From an uncultured Lentisphaeria bacterium (GTDB lineage: Bacteria; Verrucomicrobiota; Lentisphaeria; Victivallales; Victivallaceae), in NCBI GenBank assembly GCA_949298075.1, contig CASFVA010000051.1:1-64000 (forward strand): a DNA stretch of 64,000 bases, given 5' to 3'. Below the pieces are notes generated by a model. It saw nothing but the letters and a program-made list of their open reading frames with translations, was not told the DNA's origin and did no database searches. Positions 36,673 to 45,402 of this stretch are shown one piece after another. The first letter of the stretch is position 1, and the number at the start of each line of letters is the position of its first letter. Both the position numbers and the translations under genes were made by a program.

Positions 36673-38733
36673 TCATTTTTCCAGCAAAAGCCCCTGGTTG
36701 CCAGCCGGAATCACCATTTTACCTTTCCAAAATTCAACTGCTCCGGGATTGCCTGAGAGTTTAGTCGCCCTGGCAGGAATCGGTTTGGGCTTTCGGATAT
36801 TGCTGATATCAAATACCCTGATGTCTCCGGTCGCACGCTGGCTGGTAACCAGAATGTTGCCGTCGGTTCGAGGAATTCCCCCTATGTATTGGGAAGAACG
36901 GTAGACCGGCCATTGTTCCGCCGGGCCGGGTTGGTTGGGAGCAAGAAGCACATATCCGCCCTTCATGGTCAGCAATACCTTGTCATTGATCGTAGTCGCC
37001 CCATCCAGGTGACCGGCGCCCAAACGCTTGCGGTCCAGATTGGCGACTTCCGGTTTGTCGCCGGATAAATCGTACCAAGCAAAACCGCCGGAGTGCCAAT
37101 TCTGAAACAGATATTTACCACCAACCAGCTCAGGTGTAATCAAATCGCCATATACAAGGCTGATTTGTCCATATTGTCTGACGACTTTTGGATTCTGAGG
37201 ATCAACCAGATCTATGAAAAAAATCAAGCCGCTGTTGCCGCTGGCTATGGCAAATCGTGATCCGGCTGGAACCCACAGTTGCCTGGCCAACATGTTGCCG
37301 GGCAGTTTGACTGCCCCCAGTTTTACCAGCTGATTTCCCGAAACAATGCGATAAACATTGACACCGGCTTCACCTTCTGCAACGATCAGCAGATCTTTTC
37401 CATGCCTTTGGGCGTCAAACGCGTAAGGAATATCCCACTTACGCACCGGGATTATGCCGTTTCCGGTTAATTTAACCAGATGCAAGCCGCCGCGCGTTGC
37501 TGCTACCCAGGCCAAGTCTCCCCTTATCGCCACACTGCGAACCTGTCCGCCGGGGTTGAAGGTGAAAAATTTGGCATTGGGGATCGGCGGCGGTGCCGGA
37601 GGAAGAACCATCGGTGTTTTCCGCAGCGGCTCAATCTGAGCAATTCCCGGGAGTTCAATCATGAAAAGTCCGGTATTTGCTCCAGTTATGTAAACCACGC
37701 CGTCGCCGACTGCAATTCCCGACATCGGATCCGGAAGCATCAAATTGGTGCTCACCCCGTTGAAATCGGTTGAAACGGTCGGCCTCTTCTCCAGAGTTGC
37801 CCAAGCTACTGGTTTCGGCGCCTTGGGATTACTGATATCAATCAGGAAAAAACCGTTGTAGGTGTCAGCGACAAAGGCATAGTTGCCGGCAACCCGAACT
37901 GTCCAGAAATCATTGGCCCGTGTCCAAAGCGTCGGAAATTCAATTCTGGAGAGACGAACCGGCTTGCGGATATTGGAAATATCATGAATTTCCAACCCGT
38001 GTCCATTGCCGAAACGGGATTCCGCAGGGCCGGATTTACGGTGATGACCGGTAGCGGCAAAAACCAGGTTGTCACGTACCGCAATGCCGTCCCCATAGCC
38101 ATCAAGCTTGATTTTTGCCAACTCAACCGGCTGGTATGGATTGGAAACATCGATAATTGTAATCAGACCTCCACCCCAATCTCCGGAAAACAGTTTGCCA
38201 TCAACATAACGCACGGATTGAGCTTCATTGGTCTTAAAACGGCTCAGATAACGCGGGGAGGCGGGATTCGAAATATCTTGAATTTCGATGCCGTACACCC
38301 GGTTGCCCAAAAACAGCAAGTCCCCGGCCATATCAATACCGGTAGCCAGCTCAATCGCATCACCCAGCGGCAGCATTTTAGGGTGGGCAGCATCTTTTAC
38401 ATCAATCAGCCAAACTCCATGGGAACGAGCGCTGACACCGACTAATCCAGGCTTGACAGCCAGCTGCCGACTTTGATGCAGTCCGCTGATTTCAGAAAGC
38501 AGACGGGGCGCCCTCGGTGCGGAAACGTCATAGATATATAGTCTGCCATCTCCGCTTACATATAATTTTCCATCAAAAAGCTCAACGGCTGAAGCCCGCT
38601 TCGGTCCGGGAATTTTCTGCAAGCTGAGTTCTTTGCCATAAGTCGAACGGTTGTTGCGATCTGGTTGAGTGCTTCCCCAGGTCAATGCGGGTAACACCAA
38701 AGACACGAAGAGTAAAAACCATGTTTTCTTCAT
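36673..38733 (-). CDS. Secreted LVIVD-repeat beta-propeller protein
   Basis: A 686-residue exported protein. Residues 1-20 are a signal peptide (WFLLFVSLVLPALTWG). The rest is a row of LVIVD-type repeats, each with a form of hydrophobic strand, D-I-S-N/D and P-x-x-P: YIYDVSAPRAPRLL, IEIQDISNPASPRYL, TIIDVSNPYQPVEL, LEIHDISNIRKPVRL, FLIDISNPKAPKPV, RVFDISNIRKPKPI. A proline-rich linker (PPAPPPIPN) near residue 385 may separate two propellers. LVIVD proteins have no known enzyme activity; adhesion or glycan contact is possible. It lies 21 bases after the PL8 lyase gene. Confidence 0.87.
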   Translation of the reverse strand: MKKTWFLLFVSLVLPALTWGSTQPDRNNRSTYGKELSLQKIPGPKRASAVELFDGKLYVSGDGRLYIYDVSAPRAPRLLSEISGLHQSRQLAVKPGLVGVSARSHGVWLIDVKDAAHPKMLPLGDAIELATGIDMAGDLLFLGNRVYGIEIQDISNPASPRYLSRFKTNEAQSVRYVDGKLFSGDWGGGLITIIDVSNPYQPVELAKIKLDGYGDGIAVRDNLVFAATGHHRKSGPAESRFGNGHGLEIHDISNIRKPVRLSRIEFPTLWTRANDFWTVRVAGNYAFVADTYNGFFLIDISNPKAPKPVAWATLEKRPTVSTDFNGVSTNLMLPDPMSGIAVGDGVVYITGANTGLFMIELPGIAQIEPLRKTPMVLPPAPPPIPNAKFFTFNPGGQVRSVAIRGDLAWVAATRGGLHLVKLTGNGIIPVRKWDIPYAFDAQRHGKDLLIVAEGEAGVNVYRIVSGNQLVKLGAVKLPGNMLARQLWVPAGSRFAIASGNSGLIFFIDLVDPQNPKVVRQYGQISLVYGDLITPELVGGKYLFQNWHSGGFAWYDLSGDKPEVANLDRKRLGAGHLDGATTINDKVLLTMKGGYVLLAPNQPGPAEQWPVYRSSQYIGGIPRTDGNILVTSQRATGDIRVFDISNIRKPKPIPARATKLSGNPGAVEFWKGKMVIPAGNQGLLLEK

Positions 38734-38754
38734 GAGTTGTCTCCTTAAAGCTAT

Positions 38755-40800
38755 TTAAAAAGTGGCAACGGCAGCTTGTCCGGCTTCCATATTTTCCGGC
38801 AAATGAATCTGCCGGGATTTTCCCAACCATGCGAGAGTCATTTGCTTCAATTTATGAGTGGGATCAGCCGCAAATACCTTGCGTTCGGAGGGGTCAAGCA
38901 GAAAAACCCCCGGAGAATCTGTGGAAAAACCGGCGATACTTCCCGGCACATAAAAAACGGCACCGATTTTTCCATCCGGCAATTCAACAGCCTGAAGTTC
39001 GGGCGTGTTGCTCAGAAATTTGACCGGGGGAGGGGGCTGACACCGGCTTTCCGGAACTCCCGGCATTATTACATACTCGTAGCTGGCATCGCGGCATCGG
39101 GTCCCGTGGTCAATTGTCAGTGTAAAAATTTCCGCTTCCGGCGCTGGATTTGTCAGCTTGGCGCCAACAACATTCTGCCAGTCGCCGCGCACCATTTTGG
39201 TGCTGTATTTGAAGCCGCAGCCAAAATAGGCTGTTCCATCATGCCAGACATAATCCGGACCGGATTTGATCGGACCGTTGAGCCGGCACTGGTTGACGGT
39301 GGTGGCAACCGGGAACGGCGACTCAGACCTGATGCCGCTCCCCAAGGCCGCAATTACTCCCGGAGCAAAAAACCAGGCTTTGCGCGCAGTAACTCCATCC
39401 AGCTTCATTTCATAAACCGCGGCGGCGTTGCGTCCGGCAGTCACCGCTCCGGTAAAGTCGCCTTCGCCCCGGTTTCGGCGTTTTTTGCTATGGGTGAAGG
39501 GGGAGGCGACTTTAATGTTCTCCTTAGCCAGTTCTTCTCTTGAATAACGGGGAGTGGCGGGCAGGGTTGTCCCCGGAATCCGCGTCCAATCCCAGCATGG
39601 CAGCAGCTCCCGGTACTCATTCCCGCTGCGCATCAACATCAGTGCACCATCCGAAAAGTAGCGTCCCAGCATGTTGTCGGAGTTGACATAATCCTCGATC
39701 GGCGCGGTTCGCGTAGACACCATGCGCAATGAGGCGTAATATTCAGGTTCTCGGACAACCAGCAAATCAGAGTTCCAGAAAAACTTGGTTCCGATTTTAT
39801 CATTTTCCGCATTCAATTGGTTGCGGGCAAGTATCGCGTCATAAACTGGCTGATTTTCGGAATCGATTTTACGCATTCTCTGAATAGCACGCAAAATGGT
39901 ATTGCACTTGGAAATCTGACTGTTCGGAAAAAATTGACGTCCCTGCGCTTGGAGATCCATCCGTCCCTTCCACATTATCCAGTCAAACCCTTCAGTTATC
40001 AGAAAACGCAGAATATTCACCCGCTCCCGGGCCAATGCAAAGCTGGTGCCGGCTACGATTTCACCGAAACCGGTCAAAGCATGAAGATAGGCGGTGCCAT
40101 AATTGCCAAACTGGATTTGCGGACCGTGCTGATGAAAGCATCCATCCACATTAATGCCCTCGGCCTCTGGCGGAGCAATACGAATTTCATCGTTAATGGC
40201 AGCCAGGGCCTTGCGCATTTCAGCATGATTTCCGGACAACAGCGCCCGCCGAAAGACAATTTGAGATAGCCAGACACGATTCTGGCCGGTCATTCCGATT
40301 TTGACATGTGCGATTGTATCCAGTGCAGTTCGCCGGTCATTCGGGGCACTGAACAACTTGTCACTCAGCAACAACACCTCCGTGGCAGTCGAGGGAACTC
40401 CGATTTCGTTGTACCACCAGTTGGGACATTTGATTTTTCTGGTGCTCCAGAAAGTGATACCGCGGCGAATGATCTCCCCCAGCTCCGGAGACTGGAAATA
40501 AGTGCTTTTCGGCTTTGCCCATGCCCAGGCCAGAGAACGCAGGTTGGTCATATGGTGAGAGGTACGCCATATTGACCGATTCTGATCTTCGTAGTTAACA
40601 CCTTTAAAAGAACCGTCCTCCCGGGCGGATTCTTTGATTTCAGCAATGGCTTCAGGGGAGGGGGAAAGGGTGTTCAGCAATGTGTCGCATAACCGATGGC
40701 GAATGATTTCCATGTCGTCGCTGCCGCAAAGCTGAAAGGACGCCATGCCGGCCATCAGCAGCAGGACAGCCCACTTGATTGCAAAACCTCTCTCTCGCAT
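38755..40800 (-). CDS. Polysaccharide lyase family 8 (chondroitin/hyaluronate-type)
   Basis: A 681-residue secreted lyase that would cleave uronate-containing glycosaminoglycans or related glycans by beta-elimination. A signal peptide covers about residues 1-25. The alpha/alpha barrel shows NWWYNEIGVPSTATE and DGCFHQHGPQIQFGNYGTAY, carrying the catalytic His and Tyr, then GRQFFPNS. The C-terminal beta-sandwich has SDGALMLMRSGNEY and CWDWTRIPGTTLP, strongly typical of PL8. Its unsaturated products would suit the GH105/KduD cluster at 45-50 kb. AAAGGA precedes the ATG. Confidence 0.92.
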   Translation of the reverse strand: MRERGFAIKWAVLLLMAGMASFQLCGSDDMEIIRHRLCDTLLNTLSPSPEAIAEIKESAREDGSFKGVNYEDQNRSIWRTSHHMTNLRSLAWAWAKPKSTYFQSPELGEIIRRGITFWSTRKIKCPNWWYNEIGVPSTATEVLLLSDKLFSAPNDRRTALDTIAHVKIGMTGQNRVWLSQIVFRRALLSGNHAEMRKALAAINDEIRIAPPEAEGINVDGCFHQHGPQIQFGNYGTAYLHALTGFGEIVAGTSFALARERVNILRFLITEGFDWIMWKGRMDLQAQGRQFFPNSQISKCNTILRAIQRMRKIDSENQPVYDAILARNQLNAENDKIGTKFFWNSDLLVVREPEYYASLRMVSTRTAPIEDYVNSDNMLGRYFSDGALMLMRSGNEYRELLPCWDWTRIPGTTLPATPRYSREELAKENIKVASPFTHSKKRRNRGEGDFTGAVTAGRNAAAVYEMKLDGVTARKAWFFAPGVIAALGSGIRSESPFPVATTVNQCRLNGPIKSGPDYVWHDGTAYFGCGFKYSTKMVRGDWQNVVGAKLTNPAPEAEIFTLTIDHGTRCRDASYEYVIMPGVPESRCQPPPPVKFLSNTPELQAVELPDGKIGAVFYVPGSIAGFSTDSPGVFLLDPSERKVFAADPTHKLKQMTLAWLGKSRQIHLPENMEAGQAAVATF

Positions 40801-40960
40801 TCTTTTTTCCTTTGTTATTATTGGTACAAATCAAGCACTTCATCCGGAGTTTAAATACCAAATCAGGAATACAATATCACCCGAAGAATGTTTTTTCCAG
40901 TGAAACTCAGAGGTTTTAGGTTATAATTCTCTTTTTCAAGCATTCAAACTCAAACTGCCC

Positions 40961-41001
40961 AAAAGACAAAAACGACTGCCAGATAAATCTGAACAGTCGT
41001 T
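40961..41001 (-). terminator. Terminator of the RRM gene
   Basis: AACGACTG (40971-40978) pairs with CAGTCGTT (40994-41001), with a further inner pairing AGAT/ATCT; on the minus strand TTTGTCTTTT follows. It lies about 25 bases after the RRM stop codon. Confidence 0.75.
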
Positions 41002-41026
41002 TCAAATTCAGCAAAATCAATCAGCC

Positions 41027-41299
41027 TTACCAATGCTTTTCCCGGGGCGGACGCTCTTCCCTGGGGCGGGCCTCATTCACCACTGCCTTGCGGCCGCCGA
41101 TCTCATTGCCATTCAGCGCTTCAATCGCCTTGCGAGCCTCAGCTTCATTGGGCATTTCGACAAAACCGAACCCCTTGGATCTGCCAGACTCACGATCGGT
41201 GACAATACGGGCGGCGCTGACTTCGCCGAAAGCGGCGAAAACTTCGCGCAATTCATCGCGGTCGGTGCCGTAGGGCAGGTTGCCCACATAAATGTTCAT
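41027..41299 (-). CDS. RRM RNA-binding protein
   Basis: A 90-residue single RNA-recognition-motif protein like the cyanobacterial Rbp family. RNP2 is IYVGNL at residues 2-7 and RNP1 is KGFGFVEM near residue 42; GNEIGGRKAVVNEARPR closes the fold, and a short Arg/Glu/Pro tail follows. The start at 41299 is set by the domain; the frame stays open to 41428. A consensus promoter at 41557-41585 gives a leader of about 250 bases, and a terminator follows the gene, so it is expressed alone. RNA chaperone or cold-response roles are plausible. Confidence 0.93.
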   Translation of the reverse strand: MNIYVGNLPYGTDRDELREVFAAFGEVSAARIVTDRESGRSKGFGFVEMPNEAEARKAIEALNGNEIGGRKAVVNEARPREERPPREKHW

Positions 41300-41331
41300 T
41301 CTTTCACAATCCTTTCTTGAATTACTCTCTG

Positions 41332-41350
41332 TCCGGGCCCCGTACCCGGA
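41332..41350 (-). promoter_or_regulatory. Stem-loop in the RRM leader
   Basis: TCCGGG and CCCGGA (41332-41337 and 41345-41350) form a six-pair G+C stem with a seven-base loop in the untranslated leader, about 35 bases before the start codon. Confidence 0.4.
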
Positions 41351-41556
41351 TTTGCGACTTGTTTCCTTGGAATTTTTTGGGTTATCTACACAATCTCGCC
41401 GCAAAGACCGAACCGTCAAGGAAATCAAGTCATCGAGGAAAGCAGTCGGAAGTCACGAAGAGATTTTATCCGTTATAGTCGGACAAGCCTAAAAATCGCC
41501 TTGAAAAGACACCTGAAATTCTGTTTTTTAATCATCCAAAAAACTGTTACTGATAA

Positions 41557-41585
41557 ATTATATATGATAATGATGCTGTTGTCAA
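41557..41585 (-). promoter_or_regulatory. Perfect consensus promoter of the RRM gene
   Basis: On the minus strand TTGACA (41580-41585), exactly 17 bases, then TATAAT (41557-41562). Both boxes match the sigma70 consensus at all positions. The expected transcript start is near 41550. Confidence 0.85.
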
Positions 41586-42003
41586 TAGCAGAGTTACAGA
41601 AAAATCAACAAAAAAATTGTTTTTCTTGTTAAAATTCCCGGAAATCGATTAAAAGATTGCGTTTTAATACAGTTTGCATGGTAGATAGGTAATATATATT
41701 TTCCATATTCATTGTTCATTTATCTGTATATAAAAGATTTGTTATCCTCCGCCTGCAAACTTATCATCAAGTTATTAACAATTGCCGCCATCAATTATTG
41801 CAATATTATAATAATCATTTAATTACGTATACAACGCCTCCCCGCGTCAGCGACATGAAATTTAACATAACATATATTATGCGACATTACATTAATCTTA
41901 AAAACCGGGATTTACTACAAGAAATTCTACCCATTCGACTTCTTGTAAACATTCTCTGCGGACGTCACACACGTGGACTTGGATTACAGATGGCAGCATG
42001 AAT

Positions 42004-42022
42004 CGTCAGAAACTTTCTGACG
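42004..42022. promoter_or_regulatory. 19-base inverted repeat
   Basis: CGTCAGAAA and TTTCTGACG surround a single C. With so short a centre it is more likely a protein-binding site than an RNA hairpin. No gene starts close by. Confidence 0.35.
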
Positions 42023-42537
42023 CCAAACACTGCTGAAAAGGTCGGAGCTTTGGCGCCTTTATTGCCCAAACAGATTAGCTTTTGCCTGAAGCTGATTGTT
42101 TCACGCTTGAAAATAATTTTTGATATGATTCCATCGGCAGAAAATTTTCAGCCGGACAGAGCGATTTCCCGTTTATCAACTTCAATGTACAATTTTTGGC
42201 GTGAAAAAGTTCCTTCCACTGGGGAAGGTTGCCTGCCTTTCCCTTCTGGTACGAGATCGAATTTCGCCCCCTGCCCGGCCGGTAAATCGTGCCTGCTGAT
42301 AAATTCGGCGTCCAGATTATGACGAGTCCGATGTGATTTGAATACCGGCTAAACCTGCAGAATTACAGTCCTGCGATCCGGATTTTTTCGATATCAGGCT
42401 CTAAAACAGGTCTCCGGCGAAATCGGGCAAGTCAATATCCAATTGCGCGGAGTTGCTCTGTTCCTGCGCCTGAAAGCGTCATCATGGACAGCGTTTCAGC
42501 AATGTCCCCCCTGCCGATCACCTGCTTTATCTGACAG

Positions 42538-44268
42538 TCATTTGGAGGAAGACAAGGGAACCGCCCGTTCAACCATCAGAAATCGTCCGCCCTCAATATC
42601 GCACAGTTTTCCAGTAAAATTACGGGGAACTCCATCCGGGACCTTTTCGGCGATTTCCGGACTGAGCACGGCAAAGGCGTTGATTTTTTCGCCGGTGACC
42701 GATTTCAGCGCATAAGCCGGAGTTTGAATCTTAGTGAATTGTCCAGAACAGTCCCTCCCCTTATCCAGCGCAGCGCTGAAGCTGACGGCTTTGCCGTTAA
42801 ATATTCTGTCGGTGTCATTGAGTACAACTTCCGGATTCTTCAGCACAACAACCCGGTCCGGCAGCAGCGGCGTCAACAGGACTAAAGCTCCGTACGCCAC
42901 TCCCAGGGCAACGAAAGCAGCCACAAGACCGACTTTAAGCCAGTTAAAAAAAGTTACATGTATATGGGAACGTTTTTCCAGCATGCCCAGTGCGACAATA
43001 TTTGCAGTGCTTCCGATCATGGTGATGTTGCCACCGATGCATGCTCCGAAAAGCAGCGCCCACCACAACGGTAGATCCTTGATGCTGATCGCCAGCTGCT
43101 CAATTACCGGACTGAAAGCCGCCACAAAGATCACGTTATCGACAAATGCCGATCCGAGAGCCGCGACAAGCAGAATAAATGGAATAAGTACAGTGTGACT
43201 GGTGCCGCATATATCTGCAAAATAGCCAGCCATTACCCGATCAACGTGAGTGTGCTCCAACGTACCGGCTATTGCGAAAAGCAGCATGAAAAACAGCAGG
43301 GTCCACCAGTCGACTTCCCGCTCGACGTAATGACGGGCCCGATCGCGCCGTATAATCATGACAACTCCGGCGCACACCAGCGGGGCAATCAGCAAAATAC
43401 TGTTTTTTCCTAGTCCAAGCAAGTTTTCCAGCGGATGGTGCGAGGCAATGGCGATAACCGTCACGATGATCAGGGCCAACCCCTGTTTGTATGGCACATC
43501 CACCACTGGAGCCAGAGACAGGTTTCTGGCCAGACGCAGCTTCAGACTGGCATCAAAACGGGCCAGGTCCCGACGGTAAATCCACACTGTAAGCAAGGTG
43601 GTAATCAGAAGCACCAGCAGCATGATCGGGAAAGCCATCAGCATGAAATCTCCGAATGTCAATCCGCCTTTTGTGCCGATGTAAATGCCGACCGGGTTGC
43701 CCATCATCGTTCCCGCACTGCCGACGTTGGTGCAGAATACGCAGATCAGGATGTAAGGCGTCGGATTCAGTTTGAGGCGATCGCAAACCTGGAAAATCAG
43801 CGTTGAGATGAAGATAATCGAAGTAACCTCATCAACCGCGCAGGCCAGAAGGGCCGAGGCAACTGCGGTCACCACAATAAATTTACGACCAGAAATATTC
43901 GGCATGGCCACAATCAGCTGAACAATCCAGGTGAAAAAGCCCAGATCCCGCAGCGCTCCGACAATAATCATCATGCCGACTAGAAACAGAATGACTTCCA
44001 GTGCCGATGACTGGACAAAGCCGGCGACATCAAGGGAATTGGAACAGATCAGCACGGCCAGTCCCAGAAAAGCAATCGCCAGACGGAAATTCCAGAAAAA
44101 CAAGGTTCCCAGAATGATCCCGAGAAAGACTCCGCAGGCAGTGGCCTGATGAGGTTCCAGAACCGTCAGTCCGCCGGCCAGTCCGGCTCCCACGCTCACA
44201 ATAACCAGAATAGCCAGCCGACTGATCAGTTTGCCGGTTGAGAGTTCAACTGTACTTTCTTCACTCAT
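42538..44268 (-). CDS. ArsB/NhaD (SLC13-like) ion transporter
   Basis: A 576-residue membrane transporter of the ion-transporter superfamily. About 11-12 hydrophobic segments fill residues 15-470. Two inverted signatures are visible: AVDEVTSIIFISTLIFQ with TNVGSAGTMMGNPVGIYIG, and AFVDNVIFVAAFSPV with CIGGNITMIGSTANIVALG, as in NhaD Na+/H+ antiporters and related carriers. The last 100 residues are hydrophilic. It begins 28 bases after the IIA-CBS gene, in the same operon. The transported ion or acid is not evident. Confidence 0.88.
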   Translation of the reverse strand: MSEESTVELSTGKLISRLAILVIVSVGAGLAGGLTVLEPHQATACGVFLGIILGTLFFWNFRLAIAFLGLAVLICSNSLDVAGFVQSSALEVILFLVGMMIIVGALRDLGFFTWIVQLIVAMPNISGRKFIVVTAVASALLACAVDEVTSIIFISTLIFQVCDRLKLNPTPYILICVFCTNVGSAGTMMGNPVGIYIGTKGGLTFGDFMLMAFPIMLLVLLITTLLTVWIYRRDLARFDASLKLRLARNLSLAPVVDVPYKQGLALIIVTVIAIASHHPLENLLGLGKNSILLIAPLVCAGVVMIIRRDRARHYVEREVDWWTLLFFMLLFAIAGTLEHTHVDRVMAGYFADICGTSHTVLIPFILLVAALGSAFVDNVIFVAAFSPVIEQLAISIKDLPLWWALLFGACIGGNITMIGSTANIVALGMLEKRSHIHVTFFNWLKVGLVAAFVALGVAYGALVLLTPLLPDRVVVLKNPEVVLNDTDRIFNGKAVSFSAALDKGRDCSGQFTKIQTPAYALKSVTGEKINAFAVLSPEIAEKVPDGVPRNFTGKLCDIEGGRFLMVERAVPLSSSK

Positions 44269-44296
44269 AATACCAACGCAGCCTCCCCTTCCCCGC

Positions 44297-45229
44297 TTAT
44301 TCCCAGAAAAGATTTGCGCAGAAATCTTTCAGCTCAACGATCCCGGCCAATTTTCCGCCGGAATTAACCACCACCAGACGCCTGACATTGTGAATGAGAA
44401 ACAGCTTGGCCAGTTGAATGGCCGGCACATCGGCATCAACCTTGAGGAATTCCTCGCGCATGATGTCAGCCAATTTGGTCTCATCAGCGGTTTCCAACAC
44501 TTCGGCAAAAGGTTGGAAGCGGTAGATCGGCGCAAGATTGTCCATCCATAAAATGTGTTCCGGCAAACTGAATTTCAGGATGTCGGAAAGCGAAATCAGT
44601 CCGCGCAAGTCCCCGTCGTCATCCATGACGGGAATATCTTCGATGCCGTTTTTGGCAAACGTTTCAATTGCAGTCCGGAGGGTGTCGGTTTCCTTGAGGG
44701 TGATAAAATTTTTCTTCATCACATCTCCGGCTTTCAGAAATGGCGATATTTCAACCTCGGCCTTGGAGAAAAACTGCATGACAGCGTGGGCATTTTCCAG
44801 CATGGCGACTTCGGCTATCCGGTTCAGCTTGCCAAATTCCTTGGCCAATGCCGCCAGTACCTGCAGGTGCAGCCCCGGATCCTGCTCCGGGGTCAGCACC
44901 AGGACCACAACCTTGACAGGAACTCCGTCGTCCCTGGGGAAAGCAATTCCATGTTCCGACGTCGCCATGGCCACCAGCATCTGATTCAGCTCCGGCATTT
45001 TGGCGTGCGGAACCGCCAGACCCGGAGCGATAATTGTCGGCATTACCTCTTCGCGTTCCAAAACCCTGGAAATCACCATGCCAGGTTGAATTCCTGCGGT
45101 GTTTCGCGCCAGCAAATGTGCCAACTCGGCGATAACGTCAGCGGAAACGGTTTGCTCGGAGTGACAGATGATATTGCCTTCCGCCAGAAAATTATAAAAA
45201 TCGGAATTATTTTCCGTTCCAGTTGACAT
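44297..45229 (-). CDS. PTS IIA-type domain fused to CBS domains
   Basis: A 310-residue two-part protein. Residues about 10-155 match the fructose/mannitol-type PTS EIIA (PtsN-like) domain, with the phospho-acceptor H75 in APGLAVPHAKM and VVVLVLTPEQDPGLHLQVLA. Residues about 170-310 hold a CBS pair: GDVMKKNFITLKETDTLRTA with GIEDIPVMDDDGDLRGLISL, and ADVPAIQLAKLFLIHNVRRL with VVVNSGGKLAGIVELKDF. No sugar-specific PTS membrane parts are near. AAGGAG precedes the ATG at 45229. The only partner is the transporter gene, so control of transport by phosphorylation and adenine nucleotides is a fair inference. Confidence 0.9.
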   Translation of the reverse strand: MSTGTENNSDFYNFLAEGNIICHSEQTVSADVIAELAHLLARNTAGIQPGMVISRVLEREEVMPTIIAPGLAVPHAKMPELNQMLVAMATSEHGIAFPRDDGVPVKVVVLVLTPEQDPGLHLQVLAALAKEFGKLNRIAEVAMLENAHAVMQFFSKAEVEISPFLKAGDVMKKNFITLKETDTLRTAIETFAKNGIEDIPVMDDDGDLRGLISLSDILKFSLPEHILWMDNLAPIYRFQPFAEVLETADETKLADIMREEFLKVDADVPAIQLAKLFLIHNVRRLVVVNSGGKLAGIVELKDFCANLFWE

Positions 45230-45303
45230 GCTCACTCCTTTCCCCAAACTATGATTTTGCAATTCCTTCCAGCTCGGCAATCTGCCGAAATGAATATTTC
45301 TGT

Positions 45304-45332
45304 ATAATAGCACAGGCAAACGCTTTTTTCAA
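45304..45332 (-). promoter_or_regulatory. Promoter of the IIA-CBS/transporter operon
   Basis: On the minus strand TTGAAA (45327-45332), a 17-base spacer and TATTAT (45304-45309), 75 bases before the start codon. Confidence 0.7.
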
Positions 45333-45351
45333 TTGCAGTATCTGCCGGGAA

Positions 45352-45386
45352 CAAAAAAAATCCGATCCGGGAAAACCGGATCGGAT
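45352..45386 (-). terminator. Terminator of the uronate operon
   Basis: ATCCGATCCGG (45360-45370) pairs with CCGGATCGGAT (45376-45386) over a five-base loop; on the minus strand a run of Ts (complement of 45353-45360) follows. It lies 17 bases after the GH105 stop. Confidence 0.88.
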
Positions 45387-45402
45387 CTGGAGAAACTGGC
45401 CG

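Larger units (their letters stand above)
41300..42537. other. 1.2-kb gap without recognised gene
   Basis: The right part of the RRM leader and its promoter occupy 41300-41585. The stretch 41586-42000 is A+T-rich. A near-perfect palindrome lies at 42004-42022. Between 42030 and 42537 three short open frames exist, but none has coding sense or a good ribosome site. This is the longest gap in the window. Confidence 0.6.

Noticed and set aside
41798-42715. Three short plus-strand frames (41798-42001, 42050-42322, 42443-42715)
   Set aside because: No ribosome sites, no domains, and the last overlaps the transporter gene on the other strand.
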